64,000 nt of DNA. Source: Micrasema longulum (lineage: Eukaryota > Arthropoda > Insecta > Trichoptera > Brachycentridae). Location of the stretch: the NCBI GenBank assembly GCA_022494885.1, contig JAGVSM010001275.1, forward strand, positions 1-64,000, read 5' to 3'. Position 1 is the stretch's first letter. Each line of letters opens with the position of its first letter. Of the stretch, positions 19,292 through 31,159 are shown piece by piece. Under the pieces are notes generated by a model, which worked only from the letters and a program-made list of their open reading frames with translations, made no database searches and was not told the origin of the DNA. The position numbers were made by a program, and so were the translations under genes.

Positions 19292-19340
19292 CCCACAGCA
19301 GTGGCGAACGGTAACATTTTTTATAGGTGAGCCACATTTT
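19292..19340 (+). mobile_element. hAT MITE terminus
   Basis: cagtggcgaacggtaac then ttataggtgagccac matches the left end of the 14279-15076 MITE. The rest of the element is not recognisable. Confidence 0.55.
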
Positions 19341-19479
19341 AAAAAAAATGTACCTGCGTGTACATACATATGGGTATTATTATTGTGGATAACTCGATTG
19401 ATATTTTTTTAGTATTACCAAATATCCAGTAAAAATAAATAAATGCATATAAATTATAAGGAATTTAATGAAATAATCT

Positions 19480-19978
19480 GATTGTTACTACTACTACTAT
19501 CTATCCTGGCATACAATCCTAGCCTCTTCCACATTCATACATCTTGTCATACATGTCCTTCGGTTCTATCTGCTTTTGACATAACCAGACTAAAGATTTT
19601 GGTTTATCTGATCATGCCGCGTCTTCCTCGGTCGTCCTCGTCTCACGTTGCCGTTCATTTTCGCCACATATACTTGTTTTACCATTCTTTCGTCGTCCAT
19701 TCGTTCTACGTGACCAAACCAGCTCAGAGACCCTTTCTTAATCTTATCAATTATACTTGTCTCAGATTTACACTCTCGCCTGATTTCATCATTCGTAACC
19801 CTGTCATACATTGATTTCCCACACATTCGTCTAAGAGATCGCATTTCAACCGCGTTCACTCGGCTTTCATCCTTCCTCTGCCAGTTCCATGTTTCACTTC
19901 CATACATAAGTGTTGGGACTAAAACTCCCTTGTGCACTGCCAGTTTAGCTTCGATTGACATATTTTTATTAGAAATTA
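19480..19978 (-). mobile_element. LINE family B fragment
   Basis: Reverse-strand frame from 19961 reads MSIEAKLAVHKGVLVPTLMY, RRMCGKSMYDRVTNDEIRRE, WFGHVERMDDERMVKQVY, NVRRGRPRKTRHDQINQNL. The 3' side has (CTA)n at 19485-19500. Its other end meets the family F element at 19979. Confidence 0.9.
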
Positions 19979-19984
19979 TCTCGC

Positions 19985-20620
19985 AGTTAACAAATTAATA
20001 TACAGAGTACAGACAAACAAAATATAAACTTATTCGGATACACATTTTGATTCATATACATACAGACATACACATATATACACACAAATATATAAATATA
20101 CACATATATACACATGTACATACACACACACGTACATACACCCATGCGCATACACATACATACATTCATAAAAAAATAGACAATTTATTTATGCGAAACT
20201 TCATGGTTGTCATCTGTAAATATATATTTTTTAAAATTATTCCTTATTTTTTATATTTTATTTTTGACATCCAGTAAGGTTCTCCAATCCGTGGCATGCA
20301 TCAACTTTTCTGACTCCCTACGACCAATGTCATGAAAGAGCGAGGTCAACACCTTCCGCAACTTGACAACACTCCCGTCTTTCCACGATTCTGGCAGAAG
20401 GTTATGGACCTTTTTGCCTACGTTATAGTGTTGTCTCGATGCCAGAACAGTGTCGACCCCTTCACTTAGTATCAGATCCCTATTAGAGTATCTTGTATTA
20501 CGGTTGTGGTTGACGCTCGGGTAAATGTCTGTATTGATGTGTGTAACCACCACCGTTCTCAGTATATACTGTTGAATAATATTCAGTATTCTGAATTCTT
20601 TGAAGAGCAAGTCACTTGGA
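19985..20620 (-). mobile_element. LINE family F C-terminus with microsatellite 3' UTR
   Basis: Frame 20610-20251 reads NTRYSNRDLILSEGVDT, HYNVGKKVHNLLPESW, LTSLFHDIGRRESEKLMHAT and DWRTLLDVKNKI-stop. The 3' UTR (20045-20165 on the plus strand) is a CA/TA microsatellite of acatacacacaca type. The same layout occurs at 58013-58482 and, more diverged, at 53225-53583. Confidence 0.85.
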
Positions 20621-21034
20621 TAGCGAAATGTTTTTTTTTAAATGACTCGGATTAAAGATTTGTGTGCAATTGTTACAGGTTCAATGGCGGTTTTGCGCAA
20701 GCTCCCCAACCAATTAGAGCGAAGTCAACACAGAATTTGCCAGTGCATGGTATAGGTGTTTCAAGTCCGGGACTTTAAGTATATTTCTAAGTGGGATGAA
20801 AAAATGTATTAAGCGCTTAATTTTTGCAGTTGTAGTTTCAATTTGTTCATTCCATCTCAAATACTGTATGTTTTACGTTTTTCAATAATAGTTATATTTG
20901 TATATCGGGCGCCCGAAGACAGCAGATAGCTGTGCTTTTTTACGGATTCAAATGGTTCCAGTTCCCATAATAAACCATTTTTTGAAAACGAAACAATGTA
21001 GGGACACGCCAATTGCAAATATGTGTAACGTGTT
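20621..21034. other. No feature recognised
   Basis: Possibly more of the family F element upstream of its readable C-terminus (minus strand), but the frames are broken. Confidence 0.3.
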
Positions 21035-21135
21035 AAAAAAACCTCCGCGCCGGTTCGGACATGTAGAGCGAATGGACGACGAAAAAACGGCTAAAAATAT
21101 TTACAATGCGAATGCTCATGGATGCAGAAATTGAG
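21035..21135 (+). mobile_element. LINE family A scrap
   Basis: Encodes RFGHVERMDDEKTAKNIY then NANAHGCRN-stop. Truncated on both sides. Confidence 0.8.
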
Positions 21136-21159
21136 GAAGACATTTCTAATACATCTTAA

Positions 21160-21600
21160 CTGGAGATGCAGGTATACCGATCTCAATTATATGTCTTCCC
21201 GCAAAAAAACCACTTGCTCACTTTAGAAGATCGCCGTCTACTGTTGGACATGGGGGTGCTTCGTGACATACTCAGTGGACGCCTTGATAGTCCGGCTCTT
21301 TTGTCGGAGTTATCATTAAATGTCCCCGGCTACCGCACCCGTCACACGTCGAGCTCTCTATTTCATCTGCCAGCAGTTCGTACGCACTATGCCCAGAACT
21401 CTCCACTTGTACGTTTTGTTAGTGAATATAATTTGAACTTTCCCCTTATTGATCCATTTGATTGTAAAAAAATAACATTTAAAATGCGCGTCTTAAAACA
21501 TACTTGTCTGTCTTATACTTAGTTTCAATAATAAAGTCTTATTTTATTATATTTTATCTCTAATTCTTAATATTTTAAATATATTTGTATTTTCGACACT
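21160..21600 (+). mobile_element. Jockey-like LINE C-terminus
   Basis: Frame to 21522 reads LEDRRLLLDMGVLRDILSGR, LDSPALLSELSLNVPGYRTR, FHLPAVRTHYAQNSPLVRFV. RR...L...L.G..D.P.LL......P.R.TR is the usual C-terminal signature of Jockey/CR1-type insect LINEs. UTR follows. Confidence 0.8.
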
Positions 21601-21726
21601 TGACACTTGTGCAATATTTACACACATGTCCACCCTCATTCCAATATAACACCCACCCTCTCACTCACTTACACTCACACAAACACACTAGTATGTTTTC
21701 ATTTAAAAATGTGAATTGAACAGGAA

Positions 21727-22505
21727 TGTTGCGTCTCATAAAATGAAATAATACGGACCAAAATGGACACCGAGTCGTTGGAACAATAGGCATAATCCCC
21801 CAGTCTACACACGTGCGTTTCCAGAAATTCTCCAGCAGCCTAGTGGACCACATGGTGACGATATCTACCTACTGTCTACAAAAGGTTCTCTTCGGACATC
21901 TATCTCCCTTTGTTAACCATGGAGTTGAAACAGTGCTTTATTTATTTAGTTTTTCATTGCTTAGTTCTTGGCATGAACACTTGACAAACTTACTACTATG
22001 CTCTATTTTTTTATAAATTTATTGATATCATTCTAACTTTGCTAGAATTCCACTCGTCCATGCGCTTTGTAGCTGCACGATGATTGGTTATCTAGCTTTC
22101 ATATACCAACTTAAAAATACCTTAATTTTATAAATGGAGTCTAGAATTCCAATCGTCTATGCGCTTAGTAGCTGCAAGACGTGTTGTAATCTTACTCCTT
22201 TTTATTATTCATATTATTTTTTTTTTTTTTTAGTATCATTGATACACTAAATTTATTTGTCAATTTTTAAAATGTGTAAATGGGGGCTAAATTTCTAACT
22301 GTCTATGCGCTCGGTAGCTGCAAGACGTCCTGTAATCTAGCTCCTATCTGTTATAATTTTTTATTGATCTTAATTGAAAACGAGGAACTAGAATCCCAAC
22401 CGTCCATGCGCTCTGTAGCTGCAAGATGTACTGGGATATTTATTAATTGTGCAGCGCCCTTGAGGTGATTTTCACAAAAATGGCGCTATATAAATTATCC
22501 AACTA
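21727..22505 (+). mobile_element. Non-autonomous or 3'-end LINE repeat with four internal repeats
   Basis: About 780 bp, inverted copy at 33531-34304. Contains four diverged copies of ctagaattcca..cgtc.atgcgct...gtagctgcaagacg near 22048, 22140, 22286 and 22389. It ends in the CR1-like tail (gcgcccttgaggtgattttc then atggcgctatataaattatc) also found at 27100-27160, 33531-33575 and 58925-58985. No open coding region. Confidence 0.8.
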
Positions 22506-22649
22506 TATATATATGTATTGTACGTGTATTTAATGTATTTCTGTGGATATCTGTCATTGGTTTTATTCTCTGTATATTTTATTTGTTGTATTTTTGTTAC
22601 ATGTATTACTGTTGATATCCCCAATAAATAAAAAAAAAGAAAAAAAAAA

Positions 22650-22800
22650 AAAAAGACAGACATGGCATGACCAAATCATGGCATGACATGGCATGACCAA
22701 TGAATGTAGAGGAAGCGAGATCTGAATGCAAAAATAGAGTAATGCGGCGTTCTATCCTCTCTGCCTACCCTTACGGGAAAACGGCGTGACAGTTTGTTGT
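22650..22800 (+). mobile_element. LINE family A 3' end
   Basis: Codons for TWHDQI and NVEEARSECKNRVMRRSIL, then ggcgtgacagtttgttgttg. A local duplication of catggcatgacc is present. 22506-22640 is AT-rich with a poly-A tract. Confidence 0.75.
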
Positions 22801-23071
22801 TGTAATTGTAAAAAAAACATTTATCTTGTGCCATAATTCAGAGAGCAAATACGTGAATCCGTTTGTACGAAAAAAGTCGCACCGCGTTTCCTCTTAAGGT
22901 TAAACATAATTAAGCATACTTAAAAAACTTAACTAAAAAATCTTGAGTAAAAACCGTTCGGATAAACGAAAAATAGGTGTAACTTTTCATTGGTAAGTAG
23001 GTACCTAGGTACTTGCTTATGATTGAATTCCAAATCTAAAAATAATAGATATTCAAATATTGAATTTAAGG

Positions 23072-23540
23072 GGCCACATAAACCAGCCAATTACAGGTCA
23101 TTAGCCCTGTAAATGCCTAGACTTCCATATCCCTTCTCAAAAATGTTTTCCCTCTCTGTTGAAATAAATTTAAATATGAACAACTCCCTAGGGAGGAAAT
23201 CCAGCCAGTCTGCAAGCATTTGGACGTAATCTTGAATTAGTACCTGGTAAAAGAAGAAGTATAAAAATTGGAAAATGTTTGTAGGCGTTGCCTAGTCGGT
23301 GATTAGGTTCAGCCGGATGAGTCTCACCCACGTGATAAAGGTTTCAGCTCTTTTACGTCACAAACGTCAACAGATGGAAGAGTTGAGGAAATGTGGATGT
23401 TCAAACATGGGCAGAATGGTGAATGTTACGCGGTGCGTAAAGTGGCCACTTAAACCAGCCAATGACAGGTCATTAGCCCTGTAAATGCCTAGACTTCCAT
23501 ATTTCCCTCTCAAAAATGTTTTTCCTCTCTGTTGAAACTG
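23072..23540 (+). repeat. 370-400 bp dispersed unit, 1.25 copies head to tail
   Basis: ggccacataaaccagccaat at 23072 and ggccacttaaaccagccaat at 23444 give a 372-bp period. Order: core, ctctgttgaaataaat, aacaactccctagggagg, gcaagcatttggac, then ctggtaaaagaagaag, ctcacccacgtgataaagg, caacagatgg, core again. The 61-residue frame is not a gene. Confidence 0.85.
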
Positions 23541-23690
23541 ATTTTATATATTTATGTTGATTTATATGTCAAGCATTGTAGTAAAAAAATTAATTAACAT
23601 GCCAAATACGAATGATTTTTCGTGTGTCAATATTAATCACTGATTAGACGTTACTACAAAGTTATGTCGTCAGTTTTTCTGACAACTTAT
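23538..23690 (+). repeat. Repeat X, left half (interrupted)
   Basis: aaactgattttatatattta ... gttatgtcgtcagtttttct. Continues at 24455-24505 (gtcattctaatcacgc, ttttaaggactatagtctg) after a LINE C insertion. Same repeat at 26535-26665 plus 27170-27235. Confidence 0.75.
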
Positions 23691-24450
23691 TTATTTATTA
23701 ACGGACACTGTCCATGTATACAATTTATAAGGTTTAAATATTACAATAAAAAAAAAGAAAAGAAGCATTGACAAAAATAAGGGACATCGAGACAAGATCT
23801 GGACTATTTATTTAGTGCTCGCTTAAATCGTTGTAAACTAAAACCAAAAAAGTCCAGATCTTGTCTCGAGTTAACAATACGACAAAGACGAGTCATTGGA
23901 GAATTAAGGCCATAGTTTGTTCTAGCTGATCGATGAACAGTACTTCATTGTTTCGCAATCTACGAGTCGGAATATTGAATTTGACTTGTCCCAGTAATGA
24001 TGGAACATCGATTATACCATTTAGTATGCCGAACATATATATGGAGTCAATATTAGTTCTACGTTTTTTTAGACTAGAAATATTGAACATTGACTCTATT
24101 TCAGCATAAGAATAATTATCTCTCTCTAGTCCAAGCATCCACGCTATTTTTCAAAGCGAGCGATGTTGGACTGATTCAATGTGATTTCTGCGATTCACAT
24201 AGAATGGAGACCAGACCACTATTCTAGGAGGCATATTCTAGAAGAGGGCGAACAGTCGAGCAATAAAGAGTTTTGATTGTACGGACATTAGTAAAATCAG
24301 AGGATATTCCGTTAATGAAGCCGAGTAATTTCAGTGATTTATTGACTGTATTATCTATATGCTCGTTGTATGTCAGTTTATAGTCCAAAACAACTCCTCA
24401 ATCTGATGGACTTAACTACATCAATTTTGGAGTTTTCTAATAGGTACTCT
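23691..24450 (-). mobile_element. LINE family C, inserted in repeat X
   Basis: Reverse-strand reading: RIVVWSPFYVNRRNHIESVQ, KIAWMLGLERDNYSYAEIES, RRTNIDSIYMFGILNGIIDV, PSLLGQVKFNIPTRRLRN, ending near 23893; 3' UTR to 23695. One stop in the upstream part. Jockey-like. Confidence 0.85.
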
Positions 24451-24505
24451 ACAGCTGTCATTCTAATCACGCATTGTTTTAAGGACTATAGTCTGGCTGC
24501 GGCAT

Positions 24506-24830
24506 TTAATATGCCAGCGTGCAAATCCGCGTTTTTTCAACATGGCAAACATTGGCGGTACAAGGCGGGGTAGAGGGACCTTTTTCTAGCAGAACTCCTG
24601 CAAGATGGACTGACTCGGCGACGAAATGACTGGCGTCTCTTCGACAGATCGGCTGGAGGCGGATCCTGGCTCCTGGCCACGTGCTTCTCCGCCTTTGACG
24701 TGACCGCAACTGCTCCGCCAAGAGCGGCCGACTATTATACGAAGAAATATGTAAATATTGAATACCTGGAACGGCGTATTCCACAAGACGACCTTCCCCG
24801 CACAATCACTATTTTGTACTGATTGAAATT
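24506..24830. other. GC-richer segment with long open frames, unassigned
   Basis: Plus-strand frame 24575-24823 reads DLFLAELLQDGLTRRRNDWR, LFDRSAGGGSWLLATCFSAF and ends ITILY-stop; minus-strand frames are also open. Composition differs from the AT-rich surroundings. No motif recognised; it may be an old transposon or an exon of an unseen gene. Confidence 0.25.
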
Positions 24831-25299
24831 AAATTTATTACGAAATCATTTGTGTAGTTGTCTATACAAACATATTAACCCTCTCTCATCTGAATGAGGA
24901 AGTCAGTAATTTAAAAAATAAAAATATATATTTGTGAATTTTTATAGATATAATTCATATGTTGTCGTTTAATCATTAAATCAAATGCAATTTTCCACTC
25001 TCACTTTCCTTCAATCATCCTTTACCACTCCTTATCAATTTCCTTCTTTTCCTTTCCACTATCTCTTTGTTTTGTCCATATTTATCTTATTTAAATATGT
25101 AGTATATTTATTATTTATATAGTTTATATAACTTCAAGCCGTCGTCGCTTTATTACAGTATTATTTAGCGAATACATATAATTGGATGGCAGGCCCTACT
25201 ATGTATACATTTTATATGATATATTTTTTTTAAATATTCATTTAACCTTAACATCTGTTTGCATTCGAAATAAATAAAATAAAAAATATGTACGTGTGA

Positions 25300-25334
25300 T
25301 GTTTCCTCTTTCACAGTAATAGCCGCTCGATTGT
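25300..25334 (+). mobile_element. LINE family E tail, left half
   Basis: SFTVIAARLWN codons, cut at gtggaatata by the family N insertion. The right half begins at 26089 with cccacttatgtaagag (TYVRDAPSLFTLRSRLKCHY). Confidence 0.8.
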
Positions 25335-26088
25335 GGAATATATCGCAAAGAAGGTATCCCTGTTACGAAGGATAAGGAATAAATTATACATTAAAACCTC
25401 TCTGCTGATATATAAAAGTATTATCGTTCCCCACATTGATTATTGCTCCAGTATTTTATATTTAAGTAATGAAGGAGATCTACAGAGACTCCAAATAATA
25501 CAAAACAAAGCGACGAGGATAATATTAAGATGTGGAAGACGAACAAAAGTTAAGAAAACGATTCAACTTCTAGATATCATGACAATTGATCAAAGAATCA
25601 CATTCAATGTTGCTAATGAAATAAACAAAATTATTAAAGGAATAGTTCCGAGATATTCTCAAAATAAACTAAAAAAATAATCGGTTCTTTCATAGAAACT
25701 ATGCAACAAGAGGATCTAAAAATATAAGCCTGGAAAAGAAATCAAAAGCAATGTCCCAGAGCTGCCTTATGTACAAGGGAATACAATTATTTGAGGAAAT
25801 GCCAGAAAGCATAAAAAATGAAATAAATGTAAATACATATATTTAAAATTAAATGTAAAAAGTATATATGTGAAAAATATTAGGTAATATATAGTGTAAA
25901 TAGTGAATATAATTAGTGAAAATGTGCATATGAAACAGTGAATATTATAAATTAGGATATTAAGTGTATAATAATAGTGATAAATAATGTTAGAATAAGT
26001 AAAGATGTAAATATATATTAGACTATGTTAATCATAGAACTAAATAAAATAAGTGAATAAAAAAATAAAAAAAGAATAATAATATACC
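25335..26088 (+). mobile_element. LINE family N, nested in LINE family E
   Basis: Frame reads EYIAKKVSLLRRIRNKLYIK, IIVPHIDYCSSILYLSNEGD, LQIIQNKATRIILRCGRRTK; a frameshift at about 25679 leads to FHRNYATRGSKNISLEKKSK and ends NVNTYI-stop. A/T-rich 3' UTR follows. aatata is present at both junctions, consistent with a target duplication. Related to 724-1314. Confidence 0.85.
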
Positions 26089-26290
26089 CACTTATGTAAG
26101 AGATGCTCCTTCTTTATTTACATTGAGGTCAAGATTGAAATGTCACTATCTAAATATTTGAATTGTTCCTTTATCCTTCTTCTTTCCTTCCTATCCACTC
26201 TCCTCTCTTCATAGGAGTGTTAATTTTTTTCATATATATTTTTTTTTGTTCATCTTTGCTTTTAATTTTTGTATAAAGTTGTAAGATTCA
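26089..26290 (+). mobile_element. LINE family E tail, right half
   Basis: TYVRDAPSLFTLRSRLKCHY then LNI-stop, followed by the UTR (ttgttcctttatccttcttc) shared with 62455-62540. Confidence 0.8.
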
Positions 26291-26299
26291 ATATGTCCA

Positions 26300-26540
26300 T
26301 GTATTTATAATCCAACAAAAACCCCAATCTACTTGTTGGTAGTAAACAAATGTACACTGTCCACACTTCCTCTTTTCAAAATAGATGGTACAGAAATTCC
26401 ATTCACGACTTCAGTCAAAAACTTAGGTATTATCATTCATAAGCATTTAGGGTGGCACGATCAGGTTAACGAAGTTAGTCGTAAACTTTACAGCAGTTTG
26501 CACTCACTTAAAAGATTACAGAATTTCTTGCCTTAAAACT
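26300..26540 (+). mobile_element. LINE family C fragment
   Basis: Encodes KIDGTEIPFTTSVKNLGIII, HKHLGWHDQVNEVSRKLYSS and LKRLQNFLP, the post-palm region of a Jockey-like RT. Confidence 0.75.
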
Positions 26541-26665
26541 GATTTTATATATTTATGTTGATTTATGTGTCAAGCATTGTACTAAAAAAATAAATTACAA
26601 CGCCAGATACGAATGATTTTTCGTGTGTCAATATAAATAACTCCTCAGACGTTACTACAAAGTTA
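26535..26665 (+). repeat. Repeat X, left half, second copy
   Basis: Near-identical to 23538-23690. Broken at gttatgtcg by the CR1 insertion; resumes at 27170 (atgtcctcactttttctgac). Confidence 0.75.
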
Positions 26666-27165
26666 TGTCGGGAACTACACTGGCTACGTTTTCCACAGAG
26701 GGTCGAATACAAACTCTGCTGGCTTATGTATAAGTCACTGCACAACTCGGCTCCGGAATATCTAAGGGAACTATACATTCCAGATGAACTAGCTGACAGG
26801 CGTCTCACGCTTAGATCAGCTACGTCTACGGCGAGAGGAAAAGTTATTGTACCTCTACGCAAACAGCGCACTAAATTTGGTGAACGCGCATTTGCGGTCG
26901 CAGGCCCTATGGCGTGGAATGCTCTCCCAGCAGAGGTGCGAGGCTGTGAAAGTGAAGTGATGTTTCGGAAAAACTTAAAACCCACTTGTTCTCTAAATCA
27001 TTTGAATAAATCCGTAGCACGTGACAACAAAATAAATTATTTTAATTAAATTACAAATTTAAAAGCTTCAATTAAATTAACTTAACTATAGAATCACCAT
27101 GTAAAGCGCCCTTGAGGTATTTTATTACGAAAATGGCGCTATATAAGTTATCCATAATAAATTAA
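26666..27165 (+). mobile_element. CR1/L2-like LINE 3' end, inserted in repeat X
   Basis: LHWLRFPQRVEYKLCWLMYK, NSAPEYLRELYIPDELADRR, AFAVAGPMAWNALPAEVRGC and a stop at 27047-27049, then a UTR with gcgcccttgaggtattttat and atggcgctatataagttatc. atgtc(g/c) flanks it as a short target duplication. Confidence 0.9.
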
Positions 27166-27239
27166 TTAATGTCCTCACTTTTTCTGACAAATGTCATTCT
27201 AATCAAGCTATATTTTAAGGACTAAAGTCTGTGTAGGAT

Positions 27240-27530
27240 ACAAGACTTGATATGTCTTACAGAAATAAATTGTGTTTTTACTTCGAGAGATACATTTAAA
27301 ACAGTTTTACAACTTCAAACCGCTCTCCTAAACAATTTACCAGATGTAATATCCGGCATTTCAGCTTTAAAGTACAGCATTATTTACCACAGTCTTTTCA
27401 GAGTTTTAGTTCGTGACGTTATAAAACGACTCAGGTTGAAAAGGGTCAAACAAGATATTGTGAATCTTCCGATTCTCAGAAACAACATCAGAGGTACAAA
27501 ACCAGTGGATTATGAATATAAATATTAGTA
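27240..27530 (+). other. Unassigned 93-residue frame
   Basis: MICLTEINCVFTSRDTFKTV, LNNLPDVISGISALKYSI and RLRLKRVKQDIVNLPIL. No family recognised. It lies directly after repeat X and before a minus-strand LINE D, so it is probably repeat-derived. Confidence 0.2.
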
Positions 27531-27539
27531 TGATAAAAA

Positions 27540-27840
27540 TTATATTTAAGATGAAAAATTTTGAATTTTTGACTAATATTATGTCGTCGTCTTGTATGTT
27601 TCCCAGTGTTATTTTGTGCACAATTTTTAAGGTCTCAATTTTAGTCAAGTAGTTTATGTCAAACTGGTGTGTTTTTTGTACAGTTCAGTCGTAGAGGTCA
27701 GGTAGGGTAGGTTGTTTGTTAGTTTAAGAATTTTATTTTGTTGTCTTTGTATTCTCTTTATGTCTGTCTTGTTACCAGTTCCCCAGAAGGCGATCATGTA
27801 ACTCAATTTACTTTTGACATAGGCTTCGTACATCATAATT
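27540..27840 (-). mobile_element. LINE family D fragment
   Basis: Reverse-strand frames read MMYEAYVKSKLSYMIAFWGT, KRIQRQQNKILKLTNNLPYL, and after a frameshift TKIETLKIVHKITLGNI. Collinear with 38270-39110. Confidence 0.8.
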
Positions 27841-27929
27841 TTTCTTGTTATTCCTTTTTTATTTTTTCTTTTTTCTCTGCTGCATTGGCATGTTTTTATA
27901 CTTTTAAACTACTTTTAATTCAACAATGT

Positions 27930-28685
27930 TTGATTATGTCCAAATGCTTGCAGACTGGCTGGATTTCCTCCCTAGGGAGTTGTTCATATTTAAATTTATT
28001 TCAACAGATAGGGAAAAACATTTTGTGAAGGGAATATGAAAGTCTAGGCATTTACAGGGCTGATGACCTGTCATTGGCTGGTTTAAGTGGCCACTTTACA
28101 CACTGTGTAACATTCACCATTCTGCCCACGTTTGAACATCCACATTTCCTCAACTCTTCCATCTGTTGACTTTTGTGAAGTAAAGTGTGTAAAGTGGCCA
28201 CTTAAACCGGCTAATGACAGGTCATAAGCCCTGTAAATGCCTAGACTTCCATATTCCCTTCATAAAAAAATTTCCCTCTCTGTTGAAATAAATTTAAAAA
28301 TGAACAACTCCCTAGGGAGGAAATCCAGCCAGTCTGCAAGCATTTGGACATAATCAAACATTGTTGAATCACTACCTGGTAAAAGGAGAAGTAAAATATT
28401 GGAAAATTGTTTTCAGGCGTTGCCTAGTAGGTGATTTGGTTCAGCCGGATGAATCTCACCCACGTGATAAAGGTTTCAGCTCTTTTACTTCACAAAAGTC
28501 AACAGATGAGTTGAGGAAATGTGGATGTTCAAACATGGGCAGAATGGTGAATGTTACACAGTGTGTAAAGTGGCCACTTAAACCAGCCAATGACAGGTCA
28601 TCAGCCCTGTAAATGCCTAGACTTTCATATTCCCTTCACAATTTTTTTTCCCTCTCTGTTGAAATAAATTTAAATACTTTTAATT
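27930..28685. repeat. Dispersed unit as an inverted pair plus tandem copy
   Basis: 27938-28180 is in reverse orientation (ccaaatgcttgcagactggc ... ggctggtttaagtggccact) and 28185-28365 repeats it forward, a large hairpin. A full forward unit follows (28370-28685), 376 bp after the first forward core (28196 and 28572). Confidence 0.88.
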
Positions 28686-29570
28686 ACTTATATTACATAT
28701 GTTAATAAAATCAATATATTGCTGCTCTTACTATAATGTGTCATTAATTTTGAAGATGTTTTTTAAATTGACCTAAATTTATGGTCTTATATTTCACTTA
28801 AAGATTCTTCTCATCGTTTTTTTTAATCCCTTAAAATAAATATGTTTATATTTATGTTTTTCCTTTTTGAAAAAAAATGTTATTACTATTTTATTTTATT
28901 TTTACATCTGAGCATGTTTTTCATTCTTTATTTCAATTCTTAATTTTTAATTACTCTTACAAATTCTCTTCATTTTTAATATTATTTTCATTTGTAAATA
29001 CTCACTACAAACTTTAAAATATCTTTTTTTCACTTTAATTTAAATTTTTAAACAACTTTCATTTATGTTTTCTTTTTCCTTCTCTTTTTTATACTTTCAT
29101 AATTAACCTAACATATAATTGCTTTATAATATGGAAACTTCACTGGTCCATTATAGTTAAGACTAACTGCGTAAAATATTAAACTTTGTAACTGTACTGT
29201 ATGTTTACTGAATAAAAGAAAATAAAATAAATAAAATAAAATAAAATTCTTTGTTTTATCACTTATGTTGATTGTAAAAAAACAAAAATAATTAAATTTT
29301 ATTTTTAGAATAAGGATTTTTAATTTTTTACATTTAATTAGCTAGGCACTTATAATTCAGTGGTTTTAGTTTTTTTTGTTTCTGTAATATTACTTATGCT
29401 TTAAAAGATAAAAAATCTCCGTCTTAGAACAGACTGAGCCATGTTAGATGGAGACTATCATAAACAGAGAACACTCCGTTTTCATTTTTTATTCACTGGT
29501 TTTATATAGATTTTTTTATTTTATATTATTTTATATTTTATGCAATAAATTGATATATTTTTTTTAAATA
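28686..29570 (+). repeat. AT-rich stretch ending in an inverted LINE tail
   Basis: 28686-29330 is very AT-rich without coding. 29330-29570 (atgttagatggagactatca, taaacagagaacactccgtt) is the inverted counterpart of 30250-30440. Confidence 0.7.
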
Positions 29571-30179
29571 TAGACATACAGAAGAAAAGTACGAGATTTT
29601 TGCTCAGAGACGTCTCTCCTTTATCGCACCGAGTGTTCAATATTTTGGAAGAGCGTATTAAGCTCTCAAGGACAAAAATTATTTTCAAGAATGAAGTTGT
29701 GAACTGAATTTTCCTTCGAGGGAGGGATTTAAGTTAGAAACTCCTCCCTTAAAGGATCACAACGAACGAAATGCATGCGATCACAACGAACAAAAATGAA
29801 CGTGCTTAAGTTATCGCGGTCATAAGTCAACGCGTGTATAATCTCTAAGTCAACGCTCGTGTCGGTTTGTTTTTTTATTTTCCTCGTAAATAAATACAGT
29901 TCACTGGTGAAAAATCGGCGTTTACTATAAAAAATAATACAATATATTTCATTCGCAAAATAGTAAGGAGTATCTCATGCAAAAAAGTGAAAATTAAATT
30001 ACGATTACTATGGCGACTGCTTTTCTTGACATTTGGCTCGCCAACCGCCGGCTAAATGCAATAAATAGCGTAATAAATAATAAATAAAAAAATCAAAACA
30101 GCCGTTTTGGAATAATTTCCATATTTACACCGGTGAAATTCAAATATGTGATTGCGCAGCAGGATTATACGTCATGAAA
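29571..30179. other. Spacer between inverted LINE tails, no gene seen
   Basis: Contains direct repeats around gatcacaacgaacga (29755 and 29779). No coding recognised. Confidence 0.4.
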
Positions 30180-31035
30180 CGTAAATATTTAGACATTTAT
30201 TTATTTTTTTTATTTATAAATTTATTGCAAAAAAATATTATACATACTTAATAACAGGGAATCTATATAAAACCAATTAATGTAAAATGAAAACGGAGTG
30301 TTCTCTGTTTATGATAGTCTCCATCTAACATGGCACAGCCTGTTCTAAGATGGAGATTTTCCATCTTTAGAGCGTAAGTAGTCCTATACTAATAAAACAA
30401 TAACATAAAAAAGAAAAACTAAAACTACTTAATTATAAATGCCTAGCTAATCAAATGTAAGAAATTAAAAATCATTATTAAACAAATATAAAGTATATAT
30501 ATGTGCCAGGAATACATGTTACTTAAACATAAATAATATGGTATAATATATAATAAAATAAATATAAAGCAATGAAATACATAAAAATATAAATAATGTG
30601 TACCAATTATATAAAGTACTACGTTTTTTGATTTACATATATTTTTCAAAAAATCTCTCGCTACACTATTTATATGTGCAGTTATTTTTATTTTAAAATT
30701 TGTTTTACATTTTGAGTCTTTTATATTTGGCAATAAATCATAAAATATTTTTGGAGCAATTACATTGTATTGCTTTTTACCAAAGGCGGTTGATACAAAT
30801 GGGACAATACAGTTAATTTGTGTTGCTGAACGAGTGTTTATATTTTGTTGGGTTCTTTTGACCTCACTTAATTTATCATAAAATTTAAGTAGTAGGCACC
30901 TCACAAACAATTGTCTAACATCCAATATCTTTGACTCAGCGAATAGATCTTCCGTTGAATACCTCGAGGGTTTTTTGAGAATGATCTTCATGATCCATTT
31001 TTGTGCTATTCTTACTGGTTCAAGGATTGAACGAG
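30180..31035 (-). mobile_element. Jockey-like LINE C-terminus with 3' UTR
   Basis: Reverse-strand frame reads LNPVRIAQKWIMKIILKKPS, RYSTEDLFAESKILDVRQLF, LLLKFYDKLSEVKRTQQNIN and YNVIAPKIFYDLLPNI, a C-terminal pattern of insect LINEs. The 3' UTR (30250-30440) pairs with 29330-29520. Confidence 0.75.
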
Positions 31036-31159
31036 AGCAACCTCCCCAAGCTGAATTAGGTGTTCACGGATGTTGCATTGCGATCGCGAATGCGATAAAC
31101 AACCTTGGTGAGAAATTGTTATCACGTCGCTTATTAGCACGTCGATAGTTATTTGTGAT

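Noticed and set aside
20047..20277. His/Thr/Ile-rich frames over 19987-20277
   Set aside because: Translation of a CA/TA microsatellite in a LINE 3' UTR.
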